Assembly (NCBI RefSeq): GCF_026212465.1
Contig: NC_080056.1
Location: forward strand, 17,425,606-17,489,605
DNA length: 64,000 nucleotides
DNA from: Amaranthus tricolor
Lineage: Eukaryota > Streptophyta > Magnoliopsida > Caryophyllales > Amaranthaceae
Direction of reading: 5' to 3'
Shown: piece by piece, positions 43,976 through 55,626 of the stretch
Layout of the letters: each line of letters starts with the position of its first letter
Numbering within the stretch: position 1 is the stretch's first letter
The notes under the pieces: generated by a model
Told to the model about the DNA's origin: nothing
Databases searched by the model: none
What the model saw: only the letters and a program-made list of their open reading frames with translations
Program-made: the position numbers and the translations under genes

Positions 43976-44510
43976 TGATAAACTCTATTTTGATTCCTTT
44001 TATACGTGATATTTGTTATGTTTCTTTGCAGTTTTTGTTATATCTCAATCTATTTTCTTGGATTTACATCCCTTTTGGAAAGAATCATGTGTTTGCTCGT
44101 GTTTTTTAAGTTTTCCACCTTTTTTCGAGCTAAGACATGTTAGGGACGATTCTCCCAAATCCCTCGGAGGTTTTGAGGAAGAATAGATCAATGTGGAGAA
44201 AGAAGTGAGGGCAAGAGGTGAAAAAGGAGTCCAACACAAGCAAAGAAGAATCACCATATAAAGAAAGAGTCCACTAAATGGCTCATGGAGGTTGAAACAC
44301 CAAGAAATTGGTGGATCTCTTAGAAGAATGCAAAAACTGGAATCGTTAGCTTCGAGTCGACTGGTCAAACGTGAAATTTGGAGTTGTAACGAAAAAGTTA
44401 TGATATTTCCAAAATGGCAATGATTGATCAACATAAGGTTTGAAGACAAAAAGTTGAATGATGGTGCACAAAGTAGAAGAGCCCAAATCAACTAAGCTCT
44501 CTTAATTTTG
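43976..44510 (+). repeat. Partial 3' LTR of the gypsy tail
   Basis: It starts TGATAAACTCTATTTTG right after the polypurine tract and runs 535 bp until cut at 44510/44511 by copia D. The motif TCGAGTCGACTGGTCAAACG (44355) is typical of these long gypsy LTRs. The continuation is not found in the window. Confidence 0.7.
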
Positions 44511-45609
44511 TGAATCTTCTACACGCACACGCACTAAAGTAATAACAAGGGGTTTGTTAATGAGGTTTGGCTATCAATAGCCGACTCCCTGCCTATGGGT
44601 TCTTTTCCAACCCTTAGGATTCAACGACTTTTATTAATGAAGCTTAGATGACTAAGAAGATCTCTCTATCTTCTCTCACCACGTTCTTCCCTTTGAAGAA
44701 CGTCTTACAAGTTCCCTTAATAAAAGTTCTAATTCCAATCTCACAAAAGAGAAATCAAATGAATACTTTAAGAAGTATTCCAATCTTTAAGGCGTAGATT
44801 AAAGTTCTAACTCTCTTTTTTACTCTAAGACCTATTACAAATGAGAGCGTTAGATGAATTACGGTTACAACACTTTTTGATATTAAGACTCGATGTAAGT
44901 AGAAAGCTTTTTCTTAACTTGTGTTACAATTCACTTAATTCTTGAATGAAGCCTTATATATATATGTTATGCCTCCAATATAGCTGTTCAAACAAATGGA
45001 ACTTCATTCCTTGATTTTCGCCAACTGGTTATGCTGAACCAATCATCAAAGTCTTGGACAGAAAGTAAAACTGACGCTCCACCTTGACTTGTTCAACACA
45101 CACGTTTTTTGTTACTATTTTTAGCTCTTCTAAATCTTTGATATACAGCCACGTTGGTACTCATACCAAGTGTTGAATATTGATTAATTCAAACAAAACA
45201 ACCAAAATACACAAGCTACATATTATTCCTAGATTTTAGGTTCATTTGAAATATTCTTCCTATTTTTTAGGTGATAACCTCATATTTATAGGAAAACGTA
45301 TAATTACTTATTTAATTTATCAATTTATAAACCGTGTAATTAAGCTTTATGACAAAAATGTGTAATTTTAGTAAATTACTTATTAAGTCATAAGCTTTAC
45401 TTAGTCTTACCTTATAAAAACGTTAAACTTAAGTAAACCTATTTCAAACTTATTTCAACATATATTTAGACTTAAATATCTATCAATTAAACACTTTATA
45501 TCTAATATGATTTTAGACCTATTTAAACAACTAAATATAATTACTCAATTTATTTGTTTAACGTAATATGCGTTTTGAATATCATCACATAAAGAAATTG
45601 AGTCTTCAA
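44511..45609 (-). repeat. Copia D 3' LTR
   Basis: The right edge TCTTCA (45604-45609) is followed by ATCTCCCCCTTGATGAAAGTC, on the minus strand a polypurine tract ending at the LTR. The left edge TGAATCTTC at 44511 is chosen because gypsy LTR sequence stops there. The TGAA/TTCA ends are inverted. A TATA-like run TATATATATA is at 44953-44965 on the minus strand. Confidence 0.6.
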
Positions 45610-45627
45610 TCTCCCCCTTGATGAAAG
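45610..45627 (-). promoter_or_regulatory. Polypurine tract, copia D
   Basis: On the minus strand CATCAAGGGGGAGAT lies directly beside the LTR edge at 45609. Confidence 0.72.
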
Positions 45628-45875
45628 TCAAAACCATATATTCCTAAATCATATTACTAGGTGAACATGACAAGAACAAACACTTAGATAAATTTATAAA
45701 CCATGTTATATTATTATTAACCAAAAAATTTCAAGACTTTGAAATCTGTCTCAAACTAGAACAATGGACATAATATAACATATGTATAAACCAATCACAA
45801 TACATGCATGGATTTTAATATAATAAAACGTTAAGTAAAACCGCAAGCAATCAAACAACTAACCGTAATTCATGC

Positions 45876-47467
45876 TGATAACGAGTTTTCATTGTCGTTA
45901 ACTAAGAACCAAGTTATACAAACAATATTTATAGAACACCTTAATACAACTACGGGTAATGTTAAGTCAGGGGTTGAACTACGAGGACAAGACTAGAGAG
46001 ACTAGGGACTCGATGCAAGGAGATTAAGGGATGAGAGGGTGTATAGACTAGACTACGAAAGCAATAAACAAGCAAATATAAAACTAAGGATAAATGATAA
46101 AAAATAAACGGGGGTGGTAAGGGTTGACCCTAGGTCGGTTCTATGGTCTCATGGAAAGCTAGATCAGGAGAGATCGAACGGTAATCGATCAAGACACTCA
46201 AGATAGCGAGGGAAAGTTTGTGACCCTATAAGTCATACGAACGACCCATCGCCCTATGTCTCTTAAAAAGTAGCAGGATAAGATTCGAATTGAATATCAA
46301 TCAATCAATCAACAATAACCTCAACCCTAACCTAATACATAAAGAACAAGCACCAACCTAGGGTTTCACTAAACCACAACCCCTAGGGAACTACTCACTC
46401 ATGCTAGAGACTACTAAAACAAAGCATATAAATGAGAACATGATTGAAAGCATTACGAACAAGAAATGAACCAACAAGAAACAAGAACAAGCAATAAATG
46501 AAACTACCAATTACTCTACCAAGAAATAAATGAAGTAAAAGAAATATTGAAGACCTAGTAACAATAAATGAAGCAAATACTCAAAGAAAACGTAGAGAAA
46601 GCAATAAAGAGCATTAAATAAAAGTATTGAAATACAAGAAGACTAATAAAGAAGAAATAAACATACATAAACCAAAGCTTGAATGAAAAAAACAAAAGGA
46701 ATGTAAAGATACAAAGCTTGAATTTAAGGTGAACGCAATAAATTCTACACTAGGCAATAAATGAAGAATGACAGCAATAAATTTGATGTTCTAAGTTAAG
46801 AGAGAGTCTCTCAAAGTAGGTATGAGCATTATATTCTGAATAGAAGGGTATATATAGCCTAAGAGTAAAGGGATATAAAAGACCTAAATGACCCACATAG
46901 GATGGCTTGCGAAAAATTGAACACGCGCAGGTTTTCACTCCCATTCGCCGGAATGGCAAGTGGTTCGGCAGAATGGACTTCAATTCAGGGAAAAAACAAC
47001 AAGTCTTGAGCAAGTAGTTTGGTTTTGCCTCCCATTCGCCCGAACCCCGAACATCATTCGACTGAATGGGGAGCCATTTGCCATTTCAAGCAGCAGCCCA
47101 CATATTCCTTACACATCATCACCTCCATTTGACCGAGGGAGCTGCCCAGTCGACCGAATGGGAGCTTGGTTGCCTATAATTTCTTCTAATCATGCTCTAA
47201 AGACTTTCGAATTTGATGAGGCCTTCGTGAATGACTTGAAATGCTCATGAGGGCTTTGATACGCGTGTCGCCTCTTCGATTATGGTGTCTAAGCCTGGAA
47301 CTAGTGCTACTTGATCTCGAAATCTCCGAAAATACCTGAAATGACCTTAAAATACCTTGGAAACAAGAACAAGGTAAAATCTAGTGGAATATGTATAAAA
47401 CCAATGTAAAACAACGAGACTCGACACTATAATGGGGACATAAATAAGCTCTAGAATAAGCACATCA
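45876..47467 (+). mobile_element. Solo LTR (gypsy, Athila/Tat-like), 1592 bp
   Basis: It starts TGATAACGAG and ends GCACATCA (TGAT...ATCA inverted ends) and is flanked by the exact 5-bp duplication catgc at 45871-45875 and 47468-47472. The inner phrase AGGGGTTGAACTACGAGGAC (45969-45988) is typical of long gypsy LTRs. There is no gag, pol or second LTR, so this is a solo LTR left by recombination, inserted in the spacer of copia D. Confidence 0.82.
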
Positions 47468-47798
47468 CATGCAAAGATACAATTATCAATATTTTAATAT
47501 CATATGAAAATTTTAAGATCATATCATCAATAATGTATCATGTTCATCCATAAGCATATGAATAATAATCGACCATTAAGCATAAGATCATCAAGCATAA
47601 TTCGCAAATAGAAGCAGTAAGCAAGCATTAAAGCAACCATAAACATAAATAAACAACTAATCTAAGCTATTGCAACCAAAATAAAATATTCTTTCCCTTT
47701 TCGACTTTCATCAAAAAGTAAACAAGGACTTAACATGTTTGGGATTGTTTTGCAAAAGATAAAAAATTTGCCAAAAATAAAATATTGTTCATGAAACT

Positions 47799-49212
47799 TA
47801 ACAAATGTACTTTTTGGACCTAGTCTTCCTTTTCTTGGAAGCTTTAGGTTTACCAGGGGAAGAAGTTGTCACGTCAGCTTGTGGGATAGTTTCAACAGTT
47901 GGTGGTGGTGGTGCTTGTGTAATTAGTGCAACAATCTCCTCTTCTTTCTTCTCCTCCTCCCCTTGTTTAACCTCTTCCTTCTTGATAAGCTTCTCCTTCT
48001 TTTGACACCCATTCGTCTTTTTTTGGCATTCTCCTCTTCAACTTCCTCTTCCACAACCACATCCTCTACTACCATTCCTTTCATTTCTTTCATAAAAGTA
48101 ACTAACGTAAATGTAAGAGTGGACTCTATTATGAAATTCTAGGAGGGACAGCTTGATGTTGCTAACCTTAAAGTCAAGTGACTAAAGGCGAGAATGTGTA
48201 GTGTGGTTGTCTCTAGAATGAGGCTCCAAGCGAAAAATCTTTTTTCCATGTAGTTTCTGTAACTCCTCCTTCTCTATTACTGATAAATTTGAGTATAACT
48301 CATATTTACCACCAACTTCAAAGATTCCTAAAGGAGTCAGAACATTAGTGGAGAAAGATTGAGGTCCAGAATAATAAACCTCTTCTAGATAAGAAATATA
48401 AGGTTGAAATGATCAAAGACAAGCGAAAGGAGATTTATGTATGGGAGGGCCAAATTTCTAAAGCTTGAACTACAAAACCTCATAGTAGAGATGATTAAAG
48501 AGGTTAATCAATGGATTTTCGAGTAGCAATTTTCCGCATCAAAATTGAATCAGAGACTAACTCGCAAGATGTTCCTTTAGAATAAACTATTTTGGCTATT
48601 AAACTGTGAAGAAGTTTTCCAGACAAAGTTAAGCCACTGTGGGTTAATTATCTGGTAGGTGAAAAATCAAGGTGAGAGGACAAAACAAACATATCCTTAG
48701 CGTTTTCAAAAGCGATAGAGTTTGGAGTAGAATCATCAACAACATTTGAGATTTTAAACAACTCGTTGATTAGGGTTTTTGTAATCACAATTTCTTGTCC
48801 TTTAACATAACTTCAAAAAGCAAAAAAACCATTAAGGGTTATGAAAGATAAATTGCAGTAGAAAACCTTAACCAAGGTAGGATAAGACACAAAACCTGAG
48901 TCTAAAAGCTTACCTGGTGTAGATTCTATGAATGCACAAATAATTGCAAAATCCTCAAATAGAACGAAATTGTAATCCAATATGTCAACAAAAGAAATTG
49001 AACGATGTTTAAAGACATCAATACATTTTCCAAACGCCATATGGTTTTCAAACCAAGATTTGGGTACCTCCACAGTAGTGAGAGGGGAAGGAATGGATAG
49101 ATTTAGAGTTTCAAAACCAGGTGTTTTTGACGATTCACCCTTTTTGGATTTTGTGGCAGATCGAGCAAATTTTCGTTTGGGAGCCAATGATGAATTCTTG
49201 AAAGCGTGAAAA
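47799..49212 (-). pseudogene. Copia D ORF3 (putative plant transposon protein)
   Basis: The N-terminus is basic (LAPKRKFARSATKSKKGESS). The core has FENHMAFGKCIDVFKHRSIS, AFIESTPGKLLDSGFVSYPT and LVKVFYCNLSF. After a break near 48813, VITKTLINELFKISNV and LTHSGLTLSGKLLHSLIAK follow. The C-terminus is Lys/Glu-rich, then proline-rich (PPPPPTVETIPQ), and ends basic (KKRKTRSKKYIC) with TAA at 47799-47801. The spacing L-V-x-x-F-Y-x-N-L-S and L-x-x-L-F-x-I matches the core of the ORF3 proteins of copia A to C at the pattern level. Several stops between 48120 and 48810 break it. No membrane segment is seen. The start is uncertain. Confidence 0.68.
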
Positions 49213-49839
49213 AGAAAGAAATTTTTCTTGAAAGAGAAAAGCAAGATCAGAAAATGGAATGGAGTATGGAAAGGGACGATTCACAAGGGGTTAAAAAGCC
49301 AAAACAAGTCCAATGGATTTGACACAAAAAAGTTATGATTTGACAACTTAGTAAAATACAATTATTAATGCCATTCAAAATTTTGAACGGTTTTGGGGAT
49401 TAAGAGTGACGTGGGGGAGTGAAAGTAATCACAATTATGAGAGAAATTTATGACTTAGTTGAAATGGGACAAGAACATGAACTTATTTCTAAAGTGTAGT
49501 TTGATGAACTAATTTTATTTCCAAAACCACAATATTAGTTTAAGACAATTAAATATCCTTCATTAATTAAAGGTATTTAATTTTAAATCCCATTTTTTTG
49601 ATATGTGAAATATATTTTAAGAAATTGAAATTTATTTTTCAACCCTTAAATATATGTGAATAAAATCAAAGACACGTATGTTTCTCATGCAATCACACAA
49701 ATTTTTCATCTAAGCTAATCACGGAAATTACTAGAATAATGAATTAAAAATACTTCCCCTAAATACATACTTAGTATTTATTTTACCCTTACTCCCCTAA
49801 GTTCATGCAACATCACTCAACATTTCAAGTTCCATACGA
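49213..49839. other. Copia D spacer between pol and ORF3
   Basis: About 630 bp of AT-rich DNA without an open frame of note, equivalent in position to the 520-bp pol-ORF3 spacer of copia A. Confidence 0.5.
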
Positions 49840-50397
49840 ATATATCCACAACGATTAGAGCTTAAACATTTTGTAAATATCTCAGCTAATTGATTTTTTG
49901 TAGGAATAAATGATAAAGTAATATTACCTTTTTCAACATATGATCACGTATGAACTGGTGACGTACCTCAATGTGTTTTGTAGATGAATGTTGTACCGGC
50001 TTTTTAGTTATACGAATTGCACTTGTATTATCACACTTAATTGGAATACCTCTGAAATCAACTTCAAGATCTCAAAGCTGTTGTGCAATCCATAAAATTT
50101 GAGAACATGCACCGGCTGCTATGTATTCTACTTCTACCATAGATAAAGCCGCTGAATTTTGCTTTTAAGAAGACCATGAAATCAAAGATGATTCTAAAAA
50201 TTGAAACGATCCTGAAGTGCTTTTCTATCCACCTTATAATCGGCATAAGCCACATCTAAAAAACCAATTAAGCAAAATTTCCACAACTAGGGTACTATAG
50301 ACCAAAGTCATTAGTCCCATGTAAATATCTAAAGATTCTCTTAACTGCTGTTAAGTGAGATTCTTTAAGGTTAGCTTGAAAACGAGCACATAAATGT
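49840..50397 (-). pseudogene. Copia D pol fragment: end of RT and RNase H
   Basis: Minus-strand coding with stops: [19 protein letters not shown], then SFQFLESSLISWSS, ALSMVEVEYIAAGACSQILWIAQQL, IKCDNTSAIRITKKPVQHSSTKHIEVRHQFIRDH. These are the copia RNase H motifs (AEAEY here VEVEY, CDNTSA). It breaks off at 50397 where the LTR of copia C begins. The protein differs clearly from copies A and B. Confidence 0.8.
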
Positions 50398-50825
50398 TGG
50401 ACCTCTTGGGTTTTGATGATGACTACACTTTATTTAAACGAATATATTTTAGAGATTGTTTGTAGGTCAATATCCGATCGTGTTTAAAATCGTTGATAGT
50501 ACCTATGACTTAGTCTATGGTTGTGTACTCGTCAAAGGAATCCAAAGAAGTTAGAAAAGGTATATCGCTTAGGATGTCAAATGTAGACAGTAGGTCTACT
50601 GTTCCCAAGTTTGTTGAACTAACGCTGCTGGAATTTGGAGACTGTGCACTGTTCCCAGACTGGAGTCAGATGATAATGCGTCTGCTGGAATTCTAATTAT
50701 TATTACATTTTCTGATTTTTGGTTGATGTATTAATTAAAAATAATTTGTTGCATTAATTTATTTTTAAGATAATTGGAAAAATATTTTCTAAACTACTTG
50801 ATGTATGATTTTCTAAAAACCTTTT
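50398..50825 (+). repeat. Copia C 5' LTR, truncated (428 bp)
   Basis: It starts TGTTGGACCTCTTGGG at 50398 and is the reverse complement of the copia B LTR end (51980-52407): CTGTTCCCAGACTGGAGTCA, CGTCTGCTGGAATTCT and TTGTAGGTCAATATCC all recur inverted. It stops at 50825 where copia B begins, so B inserted into, or joined with, this LTR. Orientation is plus, the same as the pol tail and ORF3 at 61519-63808. Confidence 0.82.
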
Positions 50826-52407
50826 TGTAGACTGAGCTAGAGATGGGAACGACAACAAGAGGGGGGGGGGGGTGAATTGTTGTTGTTGCTAGTTTAAGGG
50901 TTTTTGCCCTGTTTTTAAGGAATTAGATTAAAGAAATAAAACATAAACTTAAAGCGAAATAATGAAAGAGACAACATGATTTTACGTGGAAACCTTCTAG
51001 GCCTAAATAAAAGCAAAAACTACGACCCCACGGGATTTCTAAACTCTTCACTATGTTTAAGGCAACTCGTTACAATTACATTAAACACCTTGCTTCACTC
51101 GAAGCGCATCAACTAGGCCAACTTCTCTTTCCAATTGCTTCACTCAAAGTAACTCTCTTAGCTTCACTAAAAGCTAATCTCTTCTCTAGCTTCACTAGAA
51201 GCTATCTAATTCTCCCCTAGACTCACCCAAGTCTAGTTACAATAACTCTCTCAAAAACCCTTACACAAGGATAAAATTCTCTAAAGATAAAATCAAAGAT
51301 TTGCACAAGAAAATATTATAAGCTAATTGGCAATTTTTGAACAAAATATTTCTTGTTGATTTTCCAAAAATAACGTATGAATTAATGGCTCATACGAATG
51401 CATTATTTGAGGAACAATCGATCACTATTTATAGAGTTCATTTCCCTAGCAAAAAGGAGGTAACTACCCACTATTCTCTTATCCCAAATAATAAGGAGAA
51501 TAAAATGGATCTCAACTAGTAAGGTCAATTTACGGTTATTGCCTTAAACCCAAGGAAAAATAGGTGTACAATTGAATAAATTAAAGTCACGACTTCCTTA
51601 ATATTAGCTACCATTCCCCTTTTACTAATTATAGAAAAGACGGTTACTGTTCCCCTTTACTAATAATAGCAATAGTTCCTAAAAATAGGCAGGTTGGTTA
51701 CATAATTCCCCTTTACCTAATTTTAGCTGCTGTTCCTTTTTCAAATCTTAGGCACGGTTCCACTTTACTATTAATAGCTACGGTACCCTTTTCCAATAAT
51801 AACCACGGTTACCATTAACTAAAAATAGATGCGGTTCCTATTTACTAATATTAGGGACGGTTACCTTCAACTAAAAATAGCTAAGAATCCCTTAATATCA
51901 GCTATTGTTCCCTTCACTATATTTAGCCAATTCGGTTACTCAGTAAACATTGATCCAAAAATCAAGGCTTATAAAAAGGACATAGAAAATCATACGTTAA
52001 TTTATTTAGAATATATTTTGCCAATTAAGTTTAATAATTAATTAATGCAACAAATTAATTTTAACTAATAGATCAACTAAAAATCAGAAAATATAATAAT
52101 AATCAGAATTCTAGCAGACGTATTATCTCTCTTGACTCCAGTCTGGGAACAGTGCACTGTCTCCAATTTCCAGCAGCGTTAGACCATCAAACTTGGGAAC
52201 AATAGACCTCCTGTCTACATTTAACATCCTAAGCGATATGCCTTTTATAACTTCTTTGAATTCCTTTGACAAGTACACGTTCATATACCAAGTCATAGGT
52301 ACCATCAAGGATCTTAATCATGACCAGATATTAACCTACAAACAATATCTAAAAATACATTTGTTTATATAAAGTGTAGTCATCATCAAAACCTAAGAGG
52401 TCCAACA
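50826..52407 (-). repeat. Copia B 3' LTR (left copy, 1582 bp)
   Basis: From TGTAGACTGAG to GGTCCAACA. A G-run of about 12 lies at 50862-50873. The stretch 51590-51900 is built from short repeats with TACTAATAATAG and GGTTCC/GGTTACC motifs (about ten variants). TATA box on the minus strand at 51425-51434. Confidence 0.9.
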
Positions 52408-52421
52408 AATTCCCCTTGTTT
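52408..52421 (-). promoter_or_regulatory. Polypurine tract, copia B
   Basis: The minus strand reads AAACAAGGGGAATT immediately before the 3' LTR. A second purine-rich run (AAAAGGGGGAATA) lies at about 53096-53108, again hinting at multiple tracts as described for Sireviruses. Confidence 0.75.
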
Positions 52422-53408
52422 GATGATGACATACTTTTAAACAAACTTAAATAAAATAGACTAAAATCAAAATTATAGAGCATACCAGAGATTAAAGCTA
52501 CTCTAAAAAACTTAGTAAATCAACTCGTTACAATATAATTTATCAAGCATATATTAAAAAACAGATTACTCTAACATTTAGAATTATTTAAAATATCCTA
52601 AGCATAATCAGAGAATTAGAAGTAGTTTATTGCTGAAGGCTTTAAATAAATCTAACATAACATAGCTTACAAATTCAGCTTACAAAGATTCTTAGTCTAA
52701 GCATAATCAGAACTTTATCATATTACTGAGTATCAAAGCATTCAGATAATAATAAAAATCAAAGCATAAGTAATCAAAATGATGATACAGAGTAATATCA
52801 AAGCAAGCATCTAATAGCAACTAATAGATTAACTGTCTTACTGACTTGAATGATCAGTGTTAAAAATAAATCAGACTTTCAATAATCAGTTTCAATAATC
52901 AGCTTAACTAATTCATTTCTAATCAGAGCTTATACATATAACAATCAGATATTCATCACAATCATCAGAGCATATATGATATTCAGAATATTTTCATCAG
53001 AGCATAACATTTAGAGCATATCTACAATCCTAAGGTAAAAACAGATACTAATATAAACCAAGCATACTCAAGCAATCTTTAAGTTTGTGCCAAATATTCC
53101 CCCTTTTGACATCAATAAAAAAAAGTAGGATAATCAAACCACAACACTAATCATATAGATATATTCAAAGACAGAATCAAGATGCAGTAATCAAAAGTAA
53201 ATACTAAGAGATGCAAGCAAGATAAGCAATGTTAAATTGTCATAAACTGTGATCAGCATAAAGGAAAATAAGATGTTCAACAAAATAACAAATTACAAAG
53301 TGTGTACCCCAGCTGCTACAAGAAAAAAAATTAGAAACATATTGTTTGAATAGTTGAGAAACAGATGGTTGTTACAGTTAAGATGTTAAGACACAGCAGG
53401 AGGAGCGA
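52422..53408. other. Copia B spacer between ORF3 and 3' LTR
   Basis: About 990 bp of A-rich DNA with many AATCAGA, AGCATAATCAGA and ATCAAAGCAT repeats (52600-53050). No gene is seen. Confidence 0.5.
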
Positions 53409-55078
53409 TCATGGTGCACTCTCTTCTTTATCAATGTATTCGGTTTGCACCTCTACCGTATCAAGTTTAGCACCAAGACGGGCTTCCATCTGGGTCATTT
53501 GATCAGTAAGTGAGGCCAAAGAGACACGAATCTCATCCTGAACTGCAAAGAAACGAGACTACAAATCGTTTAGCTTTAAGAGGATAGAGAATAAAGGAGC
53601 TGTTGGAACAATGGTGTGATCAAAGCCATGGTTGGGTGAAGTATGAGTGGTAACTGATGGTGGTGAAGATGGTATGGGTGATGGTGGTGGTGATGGAAAT
53701 TCTTTGGTGAGGGAGGATTGTCATTGGTTGGTTCAGCAATGTTGTGAGAGGTAGAGTCATCATCTAGAATCACAACCAGTCTTTTCCCTTTAGAAGCCAG
53801 CCTTCTACTTTTTCTAAGTGTTGCACTGGGCTGCTTCTGATCAGGCACTGAGACCTTCTCATCACTGGCATCATTTTCCTCATTATCCTCCTCCACATCT
53901 CCACCTTCTCTCACAGCTTACCCCTTACTAGGTACTTCCCCCTGTTCCCTTGTAGAACATCCTTCTGCCTTCTCAATGGCAGAAGGAACAAGCTCCCGAT
54001 CCTCTTTTTCAAATACCTCCTCCTCATGTTCCTTCTTTTCCTCCTCAACTTTCTGTGTCTCCTCTTCTTTGTCAGAATTTGCATTAACCTGTTCAGTAGC
54101 ATTCTCCAAGATCCCATTATCATTTAATTTCAAGTGCAAATTGTTCAAACATTTTGCACCAATTTTCTTATTAGGACCCATAGGAAAATGCAGACTTTCA
54201 AGAGGAACACCGAACTTTCTAAATATCCAGGTCAACAAACCTCCAAACCCAACCATATACTTCTTCAGAATACAGTCGCTTAAATGATAAATCATCAAAG
54301 AGGGAAAATTAATCTTAATGTGATTTGCCAAACAATAAATTAATGTAGCATCACGTAAATTTACCTCACTACGCTTATAGTTGCGAGGTAGGATAAATCT
54401 ACGTGCGATGTTGTAAAGCAGTTTGTGTAGTGGTGACAACACATTGTGACTAATTTTTCCTTTCTTCTCCTAAATCCCTAAAAACTTCAGCACAATTTTC
54501 TCGTTAATACGAGAAAAAACTATTTTCGACAAAACGTAACAAGTGTCAAAGCCAATAGCAGGCACTCCGAACCATTCTCCTAACATCAAGCTGTTAAATT
54601 CTATTTTTCTTTCCTTGACTACACTCAAATAGACACCATTATCAATTGAAAATTTTGAAATAAACTCTCGCATTAAGTCTAGGTAAATGGGGTTACAACA
54701 GTGGTCAGCCATTAAAGTTTCCCAGTAATGATTTTGTAAAATTGCGTGGAGTTGAGGAAATGGAGTGGATTCATACCAGTATTTATCAAGTCCAAATCCC
54801 ACGGTCATTTCTTTTGAAACTTCCTCAGTGCTGTTGGGATCAGCATTCTTAGCCCTTTTAGCGGATTTTAACAATGATTTGTCCACTGTAGTGTCAATGG
54901 GTCTTTTGCTACTCACATGCATCGTGGATGCACTTGGTGTACCCGATTGTTCTTGAGATGATGACGGAGGTGCAGCAATCTGAGGTGATGGATGAACCAC
55001 CTTCAATGGTTTTGGTTGTGTGTTTTTCGGTGTTTTGTTGAATTGCTTTTTGCTAGAAGTGGATTTTAGGGATTTCAT
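53409..55078 (-). pseudogene. Copia B ORF3 (putative plant transposon protein)
   Basis: It starts at ATG 55078 (MKSLKSTSSKKQFNKTPKN), aligned with the start in copies A and C. The core EEVSKEMTVGFGLDKYWYES, DLMREFISKFS and GEWFGVPAIGFDTCYV is kept. A stop falls at 54470 (LKFLGI-stop-EKKGKISHNVLS), another at 53916, then a frame change near 53580. The C-terminal helix MTQMEARLGAKLDTVEVQTEYIDKEE ends at 53409. Like the A copy it has an acidic KE-rich run and a Pro/His-rich run, and no membrane segment. Confidence 0.82.
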
Positions 55079-55626
55079 GATGAGTTTCTGGGTTAAAGAA
55101 GATGAAGCGAGATTGAGAGTGAGAGATTTGCGGTTTGCTAGTTGGTAAAGTTGGAGTGATGAAGTGAGGGGTCGTGACGTGAGGGGGTTTTTATAATGAA
55201 TATGAGGTGATGGTTCCACAATGGTTTGCATTACACATTAATTAATTTTGCATGTGTACACAATATATTCGAGAGGGTAGGTTCATGGAATCGGTAGTTA
55301 ATAACGGATTTTCGAAGCATTACGATGATCCGCCTCCTACTTTTTAAATAATTTTCGTAAACCATCTATTAAAAGAAATTGCTGGAATAGAAAAATATAG
55401 AAATTCAAAATATGAAATATTTTATGAGTATAAAATAAATTGAAAATTTATGCATCTTTTGTCTTATCAATTTAAACATGCAAACATGAGAGCATTCACA
55501 TCATATACATTTAAATAACTGCGTACCTGATCCTTTCAATAATTGATTTTTCAATCAAGATTTTTGTGGATGATATGACTCTTTCAATTTTCATTTTGCC
55601 TTTAAGGAGCATGCTTGTCACATACT

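Larger units (their letters stand above)
42090..44510 (+). mobile_element. 3' tail of an Athila/Tat-like Ty3-gypsy element
   Basis: It begins in the phrase AAAGAAGCGCTTGTTGGGAGG (42133-42153), which is typical of the region after the last ORF in Athila-type elements. It then has about 1.8 kb of non-coding DNA, a polypurine tract (43964-43975) and the first 535 bp of an LTR. Gag and pol are absent: the element is truncated on the left, directly beside the CPP pseudogene. It contains a 26-bp tandem duplication at 43298-43349. Confidence 0.68.
44511..50397 (-). mobile_element. Copia D: decayed Sirevirus-type element with solo LTR inside
   Basis: From left: LTR (44511-45609) with polypurine tract, a spacer interrupted by a solo LTR (45876-47467), ORF3 (49212 to 47799), an AT-rich spacer, and the RNase H/RT end of pol (50397 to 49840). 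At 50398 copia C cuts it, so the rest of pol, gag and the 5' LTR are not visible. Gene order matches copia A, minus strand. The ORF3 is clearly a different subfamily from A, B and C. Confidence 0.75.

Noticed and set aside
50862..50873. Long G-run as a possible G-quadruplex regulatory site
   Set aside because: It is a single homopolymer at the LTR edge present in all copies with variable length; it may be partly sequencing error, so no function is claimed.
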